Origin: Salinadaptatus halalkaliphilus
Lineage (GTDB): Archaea; Halobacteriota; Halobacteria; Halobacteriales; Natrialbaceae
NCBI RefSeq assembly: GCF_006543045.1
Contig: NZ_RBZW01000058.1
Span: 186,001-250,000, forward strand
Reading direction: 5' to 3'
Length of the DNA stretch: 64,000 nucleotides
Program-made: the position numbers and the translations under genes
Shown here: in pieces, positions 9,183 through 18,498 of the stretch
Numbering within the stretch: the first letter of the stretch is position 1
Layout: every line of letters starts with the position of its first letter
Notes under the pieces: generated by a model
Database searches by the model: none
Told to the model about the DNA's origin: nothing
What the model saw: only the letters and a program-made list of their open reading frames with translations

Positions 9183-9268
9183 TGATACGGATTGCTGTAA
9201 CGATTTACCGGCGCAACCGCCGTCCGGGTCGCAGTTGCGCCGGCAATGACTTACAGTAAACCGTATGA
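9183..9268. repeat. Palindromic mobile-type element, copy 2 (alpha arm first)
   Basis: TGA-TACGGATTGCTGTAACG...CTTACAGTAAACCGTA-TGA, 86 bp including both TGA. The inner arms CCGGCGCAACCGC / GCAGTTGCGCCGG surround CGTCCGGGTC. The two outer arms differ slightly, so orientation can be told; this copy is opposite to copy 1. It lies in the phoU/kinase intergenic region and disrupts no gene. Confidence 0.88.
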
Positions 9269-9368
9269 CGGGACGGTCTCTCGAACCGATATACCAGTGG
9301 CCTCCCAAGAGGTCGCGGTTCCACGGCACGGCCTACAATAGTCCGGAGGATCGTCGACCGGCGTGGTG

Positions 9369-9374
9369 TTTATC
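9369..9374 (+). promoter_or_regulatory. TATA box of the multi-PAS kinase
   Basis: TTTATC centred 27 nt upstream of the ATG at 9398, consistent with a leaderless transcript. Confidence 0.55.
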
Positions 9375-9397
9375 CGGGAGAAAGCCCACCGGATACC

Positions 9398-12300
9398 ATG
9401 GGAAATGGAGCGACGGACGGCGAACAGGCGTTCTGGGGGGACGCCGCCGACGACATCGCGCGCGAGCGCTACCAAACGCTCGTTGATGCGATCGACGACG
9501 GCATCTACCAGCTCGACCGAAGGGGTCGATTCGTCGCCGTCAACGATATCGTCCTCGAGATGACGGGGTACGATCGGTCGGAACTGATCGGCGAACCCGC
9601 AACGCGAGTGCTCGCGAGCGAGGACCGCTCGCGAGTCGAGCGAGAGCTGCGCCAACAGATCGCCACCGGCGAGCCGTGCGATACCGTCGGACTCGAGGTC
9701 GAAACCGCCGAGGGTGACTGGATTCCAGTCGAGGTTCGACCGTCGGTACTCGAAGAGAACGGCGAGTTCGCCGGCAGTATCGGCGTCGCTCGGGACGTTT
9801 CCAACCGACGCCAGCAGAGTGAACATCTCGAAGACGCCCGAGAATCCTACGAGACGATCACGAATGTTCTTGACGAGGCCGATATCGGCGTGTTCGTCCT
9901 CGACGACGAGTTCGATATCGCCTGGGTCGACGAGACGATCGAGGAGTACTTCGGCCTCGATCGATCGGCACTGCTCGGTCGCGACAAACCTACCGTACTC
10001 GACGACGAGATCGCCGGGGTGTTCGAGGAGTCAGCACGGTTCAGAGACACTGTGCGTGCATCCTACGAGGACAACAGCTACGTCGAACGGTTCGAGTGTC
10101 GCGTGACCGCAGGCGACGACCGCGAGGAACGCTGGCTCGAGCACCGGAGTCAACCGATCGAATCGGGCCAGTACGCGGGCGGTCGCGTCGAGCTCTACTA
10201 CGACATCACCGACCGAAAGCGATCGGAAACCGCGCTGCGCGAGAGCGAAGCACAGTTTCAGACGATGATCGATGCGGTCGAAGAGTACGCCATCTTTCGG
10301 TTAGACCGCCAGGGCCGCGTGATCAGTTGGAACGAGGGTGCCCGACGGATCAAAGGGTACGAGCGCGAGGAGATTCTCGGGGACTACGTCTCGACGTTCT
10401 ACACGGAGTCGGATCGGGCAGCCGGGATTCCCGAAACCAATCTCGAGCGGGCCGACGAGACCGGGTCGGCGGAAGACGCAGGCTGGCGCGTGCGACGGGA
10501 CGGCAGTCGCTTCTGGGCCAACGTCACGATCACGGCGGTCCGAGACGACGACGGGACCCACCGCGGCTACGTGAAAGTCACCCGCGACATGACCGACCGC
10601 CGGGAGCGCGAGCAGAAGCTTCAACGCGAACGCGATCTGATCGATCGGATCCTCGAGGTGAGTCCCGTCGGTATCGTGGTGTTCGACGACGGGGGCGACC
10701 CCGTCAGGTGCAACGATCGCAGTGACGACCTCCTCGACATCGAGACGTCGACGACGGCGAACGGATCGGAGACAATCAGCGATGTCAGCTTCGATGGAAC
10801 CGTCTTCGACGATCGCGGGCGGCGACTCACGCCGTCTGCGTACCCCGTCAGGCAAACGATCGAGACTGGAGAGCCGACCCTGGATCGAGTACTCCGCATC
10901 GATCGCTCCGACGGGAGCCAGCAGTGGCTCGTCACGAGCGCCGTCTCGATCGAGGACGACGATCAGGGCGATCGAACCGTCGCCATCGTCGAAGACGTGA
11001 CGCCGATCAAGCGCCGCGAAGTCGAACTCGAGAGCGAACTCGAGGCGACCGTCAACCGGATCACCGACGCCTTTTACGCGCTGGACGACGACTGGACGTT
11101 CACATACGTCAACGATCGCGCGCGGGCGTTGATCGACGTCGAGGACCAGGGACTGCTCGGGGAGAACATCTGGGATGTCTTCGAGTGGGGTGCCGACTCG
11201 AAACTCCGCGAGGAGTACGAGCGGGCGATGGAAACCCAGGATGCCACCTCGTTCGAACTCTACTATCCCGCACCGCTGGAAACGTGGTTCGACATTCACG
11301 CCTATCCGTCCGAAACTGGCCTGTCCGTCTACTTCCGAGACATCTCCGAGCGGAAAGAACGCGACCGAGAACTGCTCGAGTCCGAACGCCGACACCGGAC
11401 GCTTGCAGAGTACTTTCCGAACGGGATCGTGACGCTGTTCGATCACGATCTCGAGTATACGCTGGCAGCTGGACAGGGCTTCGACAGGATACCGGTCGAT
11501 CCCGACGATCTCGAGGGGGAAACCGTGAGAGACGCCTGGCCCGCCGAAACTGCAGACGTACTCGAGCCCGCTCTCGAGTCCGCTCTCGACGGCAGCGAGG
11601 AGACGATCGAACTCGAGTACGCCGAGCAGGAGTGGCAGATCCGGTCGGTGCCGATTACCGACGAGCAAGGGGCGATCTTCGCCGGCATGACGATGGCCCA
11701 GGATATCACCGAACAGAAAGAACGAGAGCGGTACCTCGAAGACGCCAAATCCCAGCTCGAGGCCGCGACCGAGGCCGGGGCGGTCGGTACCTGGGAGTGG
11801 CACGTCGACTCGGATACGTTCGTCGCCGATCGCTCGTTCGCCAAGACCTTCGGTATCGATCCGGAGACGGCTCGCGAGGGCGTCCCGATTGACCGACTGC
11901 TCTCGTCGATACACGAGGATGACCGCGCGCGAGTCGAGGCGCAGATCGAGGACGCTGTCGACAGCTGTGGCGAGTACGAATCCGAGTATCGCGTCCGGAA
12001 CGGTGACGGCGAGCTCCGGTGGGTCGTCGCGCGCGGTCACGTCGAGTGTGACGACGACAGCGAGTCCGTGACGTTCCCAGGCGCGTTGACCGACATCACG
12101 GAGCGAAAGCGCGCCGAGATCGCGCTCGAGGAGAGTCGCAAACAGCTCGAGACGCTGTTCGACGTCCTCCCGATCGGCGTCGTCGTCGCGAACCAGGACG
12201 GCGAGGTGACCAAAGCGAACAACACCGCGACGGAGATTTGGGGTGGCGAGTACTTTCACAGCGGCTCCGTCTCACCCTACGAGCGACAGACGGGGGTGTG

Positions 12301-13231
12301 GGCCGACTCCGGCGAACCGGTCGCACCCGAGGAGTGGACCCTCGCACAGGTCCTCGAGGGATCGGCCGTTACCGATCCGAACGTCTACGAGATCGAGACC
12401 GCCGACGGCGACCGACGGATCATCATGGAACACGGGATGCCGATCGTCGACGGGGACGGCGCGGTCAGCCGGGCCGTTGTCACGATGACCGAGATCACCG
12501 AACGACGCGAGTATCAGCGGCGACTCGAGCAGACGATCGACCAGGTCGAGGCCTCGAACGAACGTCTCGAACACTTCGCCTACGCCGCCTCCCACGACCT
12601 CCAGGAGCCGCTGCGGATGGTCTCGAGTTACCTCCAGTTGATCGAGAACCGGTACGGCGACGAACTCGACGCGGACGGTCAGGAGTTCCTCGAGTTCGCC
12701 GTCGACGGTGCCGACCGCATGCGCGAGATGATCGACGGGCTGCTAGCGTACTCCCGCGTCGAGACACAAGGTGAGCCGTTCGAGCCGACCGATCTCGAAC
12801 GCGTGATCGGAGACGTGCTCGACGATCTGCAGGTCCAGATCCGGGAGACCGGTGCCGAGGTTACCACCGAATCGCTCCCGACGGTCGATGGCGACTCGAA
12901 CCAGCTGCGACAGCTTTTCCAAAATCTGCTGTCGAATGCGCTCGAGTACAGCGGCGACGAGCCGCCACGCGTCCACATCGACGCCGAACGAAACGGGTCA
13001 CAGTGGACGATCGCGGTCGAAGACGAAGGGATCGGCATCGATCCAGCCGACCAGGATCGAATCTTCGAGGTGTTCCAGCGCCTACACAGCCGTGATTCTT
13101 ACACCGGAACGGGGATCGGATTGGCGCTGTGCCAACGGATCGCCGAACGCCACGGCGGTACCGTTCGGGTCGAGTCGACCCCCGGTGAGGGATCAACGTT
13201 TCTGGTATCGTTGCCGGCGATCGAGGGATGA
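9398..13231 (+). CDS. Soluble multi-PAS sensor histidine kinase (eight PAS-like domains)
   Basis: A 1277-aa sensor kinase without membrane spans, so it should sense cytoplasmic cues such as redox, light or small ligands. I count eight PAS-like modules opening at RERYQTLVDAIDDG, ESYETITNVLDEAD, EAQFQTMIDAVEEY, RDLIDRILEVSPVG, ELEATVNRITDAFY, RRHRTLAEYFPNG, KSQLEAATEAGAVG and KQLETLFDVLPIG. Most are separated by DITxRKR-type linkers. The C-terminus has the phospho-acceptor H-box ASHDLQEPLRMV (His about 1066), N-box QNLLSNALEY, and G-boxes VEDEGIGI and GTGIGLAL. There is no receiver domain, and no response regulator gene is adjacent, so its partner is elsewhere. The ligands cannot be read from the sequence. 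Confidence 0.92.
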   Translation: MGNGATDGEQAFWGDAADDIARERYQTLVDAIDDGIYQLDRRGRFVAVNDIVLEMTGYDRSELIGEPATRVLASEDRSRVERELRQQIATGEPCDTVGLEVETAEGDWIPVEVRPSVLEENGEFAGSIGVARDVSNRRQQSEHLEDARESYETITNVLDEADIGVFVLDDEFDIAWVDETIEEYFGLDRSALLGRDKPTVLDDEIAGVFEESARFRDTVRASYEDNSYVERFECRVTAGDDREERWLEHRSQPIESGQYAGGRVELYYDITDRKRSETALRESEAQFQTMIDAVEEYAIFRLDRQGRVISWNEGARRIKGYEREEILGDYVSTFYTESDRAAGIPETNLERADETGSAEDAGWRVRRDGSRFWANVTITAVRDDDGTHRGYVKVTRDMTDRREREQKLQRERDLIDRILEVSPVGIVVFDDGGDPVRCNDRSDDLLDIETSTTANGSETISDVSFDGTVFDDRGRRLTPSAYPVRQTIETGEPTLDRVLRIDRSDGSQQWLVTSAVSIEDDDQGDRTVAIVEDVTPIKRREVELESELEATVNRITDAFYALDDDWTFTYVNDRARALIDVEDQGLLGENIWDVFEWGADSKLREEYERAMETQDATSFELYYPAPLETWFDIHAYPSETGLSVYFRDISERKERDRELLESERRHRTLAEYFPNGIVTLFDHDLEYTLAAGQGFDRIPVDPDDLEGETVRDAWPAETADVLEPALESALDGSEETIELEYAEQEWQIRSVPITDEQGAIFAGMTMAQDITEQKERERYLEDAKSQLEAATEAGAVGTWEWHVDSDTFVADRSFAKTFGIDPETAREGVPIDRLLSSIHEDDRARVEAQIEDAVDSCGEYESEYRVRNGDGELRWVVARGHVECDDDSESVTFPGALTDITERKRAEIALEESRKQLETLFDVLPIGVVVANQDGEVTKANNTATEIWGGEYFHSGSVSPYERQTGVWADSGEPVAPEEWTLAQVLEGSAVTDPNVYEIETADGDRRIIMEHGMPIVDGDGAVSRAVVTMTEITERREYQRRLEQTIDQVEASNERLEHFAYAASHDLQEPLRMVSSYLQLIENRYGDELDADGQEFLEFAVDGADRMREMIDGLLAYSRVETQGEPFEPTDLERVIGDVLDDLQVQIRETGAEVTTESLPTVDGDSNQLRQLFQNLLSNALEYSGDEPPRVHIDAERNGSQWTIAVEDEGIGIDPADQDRIFEVFQRLHSRDSYTGTGIGLALCQRIAERHGGTVRVESTPGEGSTFLVSLPAIEG

Positions 13232-13334
13232 CCACGTGGGCTTTCGCCTCGCTACCGCTGTAACGACTGTTGATGTCGTGTTTTCACGATACGCTATCGG
13301 TTGTGTTTTACTGCCTGATTTATTTGATCTGCAT

Positions 13335-14591
13335 ATGACTCGGCAGACGGGCCTACAGGAAGCAATTGCGGTAGATCCGGAGCCGTCGGATCCGTTCACA
13401 GACTTGCCACTGAACGAGTGGAGAGAGGTGTTCTTCCGACTCACCGAAGACGTAAAAGAACACCTTATAGCTGATATGGGTCGGTCGGAACTGGAGACGT
13501 TTATCGCCCGGCTCGATCCGGACGAGGTGACGGACGTTCTCGGGTACACTGACGAGGAGACACGTGAAGCGCTGCTCGCGACGCTCGATAGCGAACGCCG
13601 CGAGAAAATCAACTTCTTACTCTCGTTCGACCCTGAAAGTGCAGCCGGGGTGATGAGCCTCGATTACGTCACCGTCGATGAAAGGCGGGACTTCTCGGAA
13701 GTGATCGAACGCGTTCGTCGGTTCGAAGAGAGAAGGGGACAGGTTCCGACGATCTTCGTTACTGACGATGAGGAATTACGAGGCGAACTCCCCGGCGCAG
13801 CGCTGTCCGTGGCCGATCCCGAAACCGAGGCGATCAGCGACTACGTTCAAGAGACACCGCACGTCCGGTACGACCACGATGACGAAGCGGTTCTCGAGGT
13901 CTTCAAGCAAAACCGTGAGCGGTCCGTTGCCGTGCTCGATGAAGAGGAAGACATCCTCGGCGTGATTCACGCCGAGGACCTGTTACGGCTGCTCGAAGAG
14001 GCACGGGGGCAAACGCTCTACGAGTTTACCGGGGTCGCTGAAGAAGAGAGTGTTCTCGACGGTCCTGGAACGAAGGTACGGCGACGATACAAGTGGTTGA
14101 TTCTCAACCTCGGAACGGCGTTTATGGCTGCAGCGGTGGTTGGGTTGTTCGAGTCAACCATCGCTGCTGTCGCCATCTTAGCAGCGTACATGCCGGTCGT
14201 CGCTGGGATGGGTGGCAATGCTGGCACACAGGCGATGGCGGTCACGGTCCGCGGGATTTCACTCGATGAGGTGTCACTCAACACTGGCAAGCGTGTCATT
14301 TTCAACGAAGTCGTTGCCGGTGCCGTCAACGGGCTGATTACCGGTGTGCTCGTCGCCGTGATCGCCATCGCCTTTTCGTTCGGCGAATTTGGCCTCTTAC
14401 TCGGGGCCGTTATTGGCATCTCAATGGTCGCAAATCTCGTGATCGCAGGCTTTTTCGGTGCCATTACGCCGCTGTTACTCGACCGGGTAGGATTCGATCC
14501 AGCCACGTCTGCGACGATCTTCATCACGACGGCGACCGATGTGCTGGGCTTTTTCGTTTTCCTCGGATTAGCCCAGGCAGTCCTGTTGTAA
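13335..14591 (+). CDS. mgtE: MgtE family magnesium transporter
   Basis: A 418-aa Mg2+ channel/transporter. Order: cytoplasmic MgtE N-domain (about residues 25-125, repeats such as RLDPDEVTDVLGYTDEET and FDPESAAGVMSLDYV), a CBS pair (about 130-255), then five membrane spans. The pore signature PVVAGMGGNAGTQAMAV is present. The ATG at 13335 is preceded by TTTTAC about 27 nt upstream and starts MTRQTGLQEAIAV. Third-position A/T seems more frequent than in the neighbours, a possible sign of separate ancestry. A single gene with its own promoter; flanked downstream by a perfect stem-loop. Confidence 0.92.
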   Translation: MTRQTGLQEAIAVDPEPSDPFTDLPLNEWREVFFRLTEDVKEHLIADMGRSELETFIARLDPDEVTDVLGYTDEETREALLATLDSERREKINFLLSFDPESAAGVMSLDYVTVDERRDFSEVIERVRRFEERRGQVPTIFVTDDEELRGELPGAALSVADPETEAISDYVQETPHVRYDHDDEAVLEVFKQNRERSVAVLDEEEDILGVIHAEDLLRLLEEARGQTLYEFTGVAEEESVLDGPGTKVRRRYKWLILNLGTAFMAAAVVGLFESTIAAVAILAAYMPVVAGMGGNAGTQAMAVTVRGISLDEVSLNTGKRVIFNEVVAGAVNGLITGVLVAVIAIAFSFGEFGLLLGAVIGISMVANLVIAGFFGAITPLLLDRVGFDPATSATIFITTATDVLGFFVFLGLAQAVLL

Positions 14592-14623
14592 GCGCTGCTA
14601 GTACCGTTCCGTTCCAACCGTCG

Positions 14624-14669
14624 ACTGCTGGGTCGAACCAGTTGGCGGGTGTCGGTTCGACCCAGCAGT
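14624..14669. terminator. Perfect 16-bp inverted repeat after mgtE
   Basis: ACTGCTGGGTCGAACC (14624-14639) and its exact reverse complement (14654-14669) enclose a 14-nt loop, 32 nt after the mgtE stop. A transcript would form a strong hairpin. No T-tract follows, so it may be a processing or protective stem, or the end of a vanished mobile element, rather than a simple terminator. Confidence 0.5.
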
Positions 14670-14820
14670 GCAGGCTTGGGAAGCCACTAGCAAACACCTG
14701 TCACTGCTGTGCTTGGCCGATCTGGTGGCTCCAACCTGCCCTCTATGCGAGAGAAGTGCGGTGTACCCAGGAATATGTCAGTCTAAATAGGATGAAAAGA
14801 AGATCATGTGAATCGTCCTC

Positions 14821-14905
14821 TGATACGGATTGTTGTAGCGTTTTACCGGTGATCACCGACCCCGTCCGGGTGATCACCGGTAAAGAACTACAGCGGTCCG
14901 TATGA
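14821..14905. repeat. Palindromic mobile-type element, copy 3 (GATCACC variant)
   Basis: TGA-TACGGATTGTTGTAGCG...AACTACAGCGGTCCGTA-TGA, 85 bp. The outer arms match the other copies, but the inner arms are ACCGGTGATCACC / GGTGATCACCGGT instead of the CCGGCGCAACCGC type. Both arms changed together, so pairing is preserved. The degenerate copy at 34329-34414 shares this inner arm. Confidence 0.85.
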
Positions 14906-14937
14906 CGCCCTATAGTCCGGACGAAAGCGACGGATCG

Positions 14938-15576
14938 TCAGCCGAAGTTTTCGATCAGTGCGTCGTCACTGTCGCCGCCGGCAGCGTCGATTTCGTCCGC
15001 GACGGTTCTGACGAACTCCGCGAATCCGAACGCGTAGATCTGGCCGTCGCCGACGTGGGTTTCGATCGCATCTGCGAGTTCGCCGTCGTCATCGCTCTCG
15101 AGGACGTGGACAGTTGCACCGTCGGCCTTGAGAGCCTCGAGCCGGTCGGTGTGTGCCGGCTCGTCGTCCTGGTAGACGACGACCGCGTCGTAGCCTGTCG
15201 CTGTGGCGGCTTCGGCGATAGAGACGGCGGGACCGACACCCGGTCCGCCCGCGACGGCGACGACATCGCGGTCGCGCTCGTAGGTAATTTCGCCGAACGG
15301 TCCCTCGACGTGGACCGTATCACCGGGTTCACGCTCGGCGAGCCAGGGTGAGAGATCACCGTCCGGATCGATGCCGACCGTGAGTTCGAACGTCTCACCG
15401 ACCGACGGCGAGGAAAGCGTGTAGTGGCGCGCGAGTTCTTCGTCCGCGGGCGAAGCCCGCAGCAGGACGAACTGTCCGGGCAGCGCATCGAACGCTGTGG
15501 GCGTCTCGAGCTCGAGTGCAACGGTTGCTGGGCCGACGTCGCGTACCGATTCGACGGTGACTGGCGTCCCCTCCAT
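14938..15576 (-). CDS. FAD/NAD(P)-binding ferredoxin reductase-like oxidoreductase
   Basis: A 212-aa two-domain FNR-type flavoprotein. The FAD domain has the flavin-binding RHYTLSSPS motif (near residue 50), and the nucleotide domain has VAVAGGPGVGPAVSIAEAA (near residue 105). It lacks the C-terminal iron-sulfur cysteines of dihydroorotate dehydrogenase electron-transfer subunits, so it probably moves electrons between NAD(P)H and a soluble carrier. The ATG at 15576 is supported by a CCTTTTCAATC box about 25 nt upstream; a longer start at 15627 (MTDRTERLFNQPP) is possible and would overlap a 49-codon frame. Substrate unknown. Confidence 0.8.
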   Translation of the reverse strand: MEGTPVTVESVRDVGPATVALELETPTAFDALPGQFVLLRASPADEELARHYTLSSPSVGETFELTVGIDPDGDLSPWLAEREPGDTVHVEGPFGEITYERDRDVVAVAGGPGVGPAVSIAEAATATGYDAVVVYQDDEPAHTDRLEALKADGATVHVLESDDDGELADAIETHVGDGQIYAFGFAEFVRTVADEIDAAGGDSDDALIENFG

Positions 15577-15850
15577 GAGTAAGACGTTCGGGGGCTGATT
15601 GAAAAGGCGTTCCGTTCTGTCCGTCATCGACCGGTTCGGGGTACGGAACGTCGGTTCGATTCGTCGTCTGTGACTGATTCATGAGAGGTATCGTGTGACC
15701 TGCCCGAGAGGCCGACGCATGCTTGCAATTTTTGCCAGGCGCGTTGTTGTTGGGTTTCTTCGACAAACTCCATAATGATTAATGAAACTGTCCTCCTGCC
15801 TCGGACATATCACCCACCGAACGGACGATCCGGTTGGGTTTTCAGAAGCC
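15577..15850. other. Divergent intergenic region between the reductase and korA
   Basis: About 275 bases carrying promoters for both directions and only one weak short frame (15624-15773, minus). Otherwise nothing recognisable. Confidence 0.5.
15624..15773 (-). CDS. Possible 49-residue small protein upstream of the reductase
   Basis: Short open frame starting MEFVEETQQQRAWQKLQACV, polar and helical at the front and basic at the end. Its TGA stop overlaps, as ATGA, the alternative reductase start at 15627. That could be translational coupling or chance. No TATA box stands at the usual distance before its ATG. Confidence 0.25.
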   Translation of the reverse strand: MEFVEETQQQRAWQKLQACVGLSGRSHDTSHESVTDDESNRRSVPRTGR

Positions 15851-15860
15851 TTTTCATTTA
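15851..15860 (+). promoter_or_regulatory. TATA box for korA
   Basis: TTTTCATTTA centred about 28 nt before the ATG at 15884, which it supports over the longer in-frame start at 15782. Confidence 0.6.
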
Positions 15861-15883
15861 CTGGGGGCAAGGTTCGGCATAAC

Positions 15884-17635
15884 ATGGCTGAGGACCTCAA
15901 CTGGGCGGTTGGAGGCGAGGCCGGAGACGGTATCGACTCCACCGGGAAGATCTTTGCTCAGGCACTCGCCAGAGCCGGGCGCCACGTATTCACGTCGAAA
16001 GATTTCGCCTCACGAATCCGTGGCGGCTACACCGCCTACAAGATTCGGACGGCGGTCGAGGATGTCCAGAGCGTCGTCGACAGACTCGACATCCTCGTCG
16101 CACTAACCCAGCGAACGATCGACGAGAACGTCGACGAACTTCACGACGGCAGCGCGATCATCTACGACGGCGAACGCTCCTGGGAGGCCGACATTCCCGA
16201 CGGCGCTACCGCTGTCGACGTCCCGCTGAAGTCACTGGCCGAAGAGGCTGGCGGGGCGATCATGCGCAACATCGTCGCGCTCGGTGCCGCCTGCGAGATC
16301 ACCGGCTTCGACGTGGAATACCTCGACGAAGCCCTCGAGAAACGCTTCGGTGGCAAGGGATCGAAGATCGTCCAGAACAACAAAGCGGCCGCCCGTGCGG
16401 GACAGGAGTACGTCCAGGCGAACTACGATCTGGATCTGGGGTACGATCTCGAGGTCACCGACGAGGACTACGTCCTGTTGAACGGCAACGAGGCGATCGG
16501 CATGGGTGCACTCGCTGCCGGCTGTCGCTTCTACGCCGGATATCCGATCACGCCCGCGACGTCCATCATGGAGTACCTGACGGGCCGCATCGAAGAGTAC
16601 GGCGGCCACGTCGTCCAGGCCGAGGACGAACTCTCCGCGATCAACATGGCACTCGGTGCCGCACGCGGCGGCGCGCGATCGATGACCGCAACGTCGGGTG
16701 CCGGGGTCGACCTCATGACCGAAACGTTCGGTCTCGTCGCAACCAGCGAAACGCCGCTGGTCATCACCGACGTCCAGCGCTCGGGCCCCTCGACCGGGAT
16801 GCCGACGAAGCAGGAACAGGGCGATCTCAACATGGCGTTGTACGCCGGTCACGGTGAAGTCCCGCGATTCGTCGTCGCACCCACGACGATCACCGAGTGT
16901 TTCTGGAAGACGATCAAGGCGTTCAACCTGGCCGAGAAGTACAATACGCCGGTGTTCCTCGTCTCCGATCTGGCGATGTCCGTCACCGAGCAGACGTTCC
17001 CGCCGGAAGCCTTCGACATGGACGATGTCGAGATCGACCGTGGGAAACTCGTCGACGATGATGGTGTCGACGAGTGGCTCGACTCTCAGGGTCGATTCCG
17101 CGCCCACGCCGTCACCGACGACGGCGTCAGCCCGCGTGCCAAACCCGGCACCGTCGACGGCGCCCACATGTCCACCGGACTCGAGCACGACGAACTCGGT
17201 CGCCGAACCGAAGCGCAGGACGAACGCGTTCGACAGGTCGACAAGCGCAACCGCAAGGTCGAGACGGCTAAAAATACAGAGGAGTGGGAGTACCGCGACT
17301 TCGGCGATCCCGACGCCGATAACCTCGTCATCTCGTGGGGGTCGAACGAGGGCGCACTCGTCGAAGCCCTCGAGTACTTAGAGGACGACGGGATCGACGT
17401 TCGCGTGATCTCAGTCCCATACATCTTCCCGCGACCGGATCTGACCGAGGAGATCGAGGCCGCCGAGGAGACCATCGTCGTCGAGTGTAACGCGACGGGA
17501 CAGTTCGCAGACGTGATCGAACACGACACACTTACTCGCGTCAAGCGCATCAACAAGTATACCGGCGTCCGCTTCAAGGCGGACGAACTCGCCGAAGAGA
17601 TCACCGACCAACTCTCCGAAGAGGTGCCTGCATAA
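15884..17635 (+). CDS. korA: 2-oxoacid:ferredoxin oxidoreductase alpha subunit (gamma-alpha fusion)
   Basis: A 583-aa subunit of the CoA-dependent, ferredoxin-reducing oxidoreductase that decarboxylates 2-oxoacids, replacing NAD-linked dehydrogenase complexes in haloarchaea. Residues about 1-185 are the gamma domain (WAVGGEAGDGIDSTGKIFA, ASRIRGGYTAYKIR). The remainder is the alpha domain with YAGYPITPATSIMEYL and the C-terminal transketolase-like part (LVISWGSNEGALVEAL). The stop overlaps the korB start by 1 nt (TAATG). Whether the substrate is 2-oxoglutarate or pyruvate cannot be decided from motifs alone; korA is used as the likeliest symbol. Confidence 0.87.
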   Translation: MAEDLNWAVGGEAGDGIDSTGKIFAQALARAGRHVFTSKDFASRIRGGYTAYKIRTAVEDVQSVVDRLDILVALTQRTIDENVDELHDGSAIIYDGERSWEADIPDGATAVDVPLKSLAEEAGGAIMRNIVALGAACEITGFDVEYLDEALEKRFGGKGSKIVQNNKAAARAGQEYVQANYDLDLGYDLEVTDEDYVLLNGNEAIGMGALAAGCRFYAGYPITPATSIMEYLTGRIEEYGGHVVQAEDELSAINMALGAARGGARSMTATSGAGVDLMTETFGLVATSETPLVITDVQRSGPSTGMPTKQEQGDLNMALYAGHGEVPRFVVAPTTITECFWKTIKAFNLAEKYNTPVFLVSDLAMSVTEQTFPPEAFDMDDVEIDRGKLVDDDGVDEWLDSQGRFRAHAVTDDGVSPRAKPGTVDGAHMSTGLEHDELGRRTEAQDERVRQVDKRNRKVETAKNTEEWEYRDFGDPDADNLVISWGSNEGALVEALEYLEDDGIDVRVISVPYIFPRPDLTEEIEAAEETIVVECNATGQFADVIEHDTLTRVKRINKYTGVRFKADELAEEITDQLSEEVPA

Positions 17636-18498
17636 TGAGCTCCGACGTCAGATTCACAGACTTCAAATCCGACAAGCAACCGACCTGGTGTCCCGGCTGC
17701 GGTGACTTCGGGACGATGAACGGTATGATGAAAGCCCTCGCGGGAACGGGCAACGATCCCGACAACACGTTCGTCGTGGCCGGCATCGGCTGTTCCGGCA
17801 AGATCGGGACCTACATGCACAGCTACGCGCTGCACGGCGTCCACGGCCGCGCGCTCCCGGTCGGCACCGGCGTCAAGATGGCCCGTCCCGATATCGAGGT
17901 CATGGTCGCCGGCGGCGACGGCGACGGCTACTCGATCGGTGCCGGTCACTTCGTCCACGCCGTCCGTCGAAACGTCGACATGTCCTACGTCGTCATGGAC
18001 AACCGCATCTACGGCCTGACGAAGGGCCAGGCCTCGCCGACCTCGCGGTCTGACTTCGAAACCTCGACGACCCCCGAAGGTCCACAGCAGCCACCGGTCA
18101 ACCCGCTTGCCCTCGCGTTGGCATCGGGTGCGACCTTCATCGCCCAGTCGTTTGCCTCCGACGCTCTGCGCCACCAGGAGATCGTCGAGGCGGCCATCGA
18201 ACACGACGGCTTCGGCTTCGTCAACGTCTTCAGTCCGTGTGTCACGTTCAACGACGTCGACACCTACGACTACTTCCGCGACACGCTGGTCGACTTAGAG
18301 GAAGCGGGTCACGACCCGAACGACTACGAGTCCGCTAAAGAGGTCATCCTGGACGCGGACAAGGAGTATCAGGGCGTGATGTATCAGGACGAGCAATCGG
18401 TCCCGTACCACGAACAACACGGCGTCACCGAAGATATGTCCGAGATTCCCGATGGCGCTCCCGAGGACGCGATGGATCTCGTCCGCGAGTTCTACTAA
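17635..18498 (+). CDS. korB: 2-oxoacid:ferredoxin oxidoreductase beta subunit
   Basis: A 287-aa thiamine-diphosphate subunit. WCPGCGDFG near residue 18 supplies the first two 4Fe-4S cysteines. The TPP/Mg motif is GGDGDGYSIGAGH followed by VVMDNRIYGLTKGQ, and a further cysteine lies in VFSPCVTFND. It pairs with the alpha subunit immediately upstream. A T-rich run (GTTTTTTGTC, about 18520) follows the stop and may terminate the transcript. Confidence 0.9.
   Translation: MSSDVRFTDFKSDKQPTWCPGCGDFGTMNGMMKALAGTGNDPDNTFVVAGIGCSGKIGTYMHSYALHGVHGRALPVGTGVKMARPDIEVMVAGGDGDGYSIGAGHFVHAVRRNVDMSYVVMDNRIYGLTKGQASPTSRSDFETSTTPEGPQQPPVNPLALALASGATFIAQSFASDALRHQEIVEAAIEHDGFGFVNVFSPCVTFNDVDTYDYFRDTLVDLEEAGHDPNDYESAKEVILDADKEYQGVMYQDEQSVPYHEQHGVTEDMSEIPDGAPEDAMDLVREFY

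Larger units (their letters stand above)
9060..9397. other. Divergent intergenic region between phoU and the PAS kinase
   Basis: About 340 bases holding the phoU promoter region, palindromic element copy 2 and the leaderless promoter of the kinase. No further gene is supported. Confidence 0.6.
14592..14937. other. Intergenic region between mgtE and the flavin reductase
   Basis: About 345 bases between convergent genes. It holds the perfect stem-loop at 14624-14669 and palindromic element copy 3 at 14821-14905. The stretch between them (14670-14820) is of unknown content; no reading frame there looks protein-like. Confidence 0.55.

Noticed and set aside
10301-12259. A 652-codon open frame antisense to the PAS kinase
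   Set aside because: No recognisable domain; the opposite strand carries consecutive PAS domains.
14902-15351. A 149-codon plus-strand frame starting at the ATG created by element copy 3
   Set aside because: Lies antisense to the flavin reductase, whose FAD and NAD motifs are clear.
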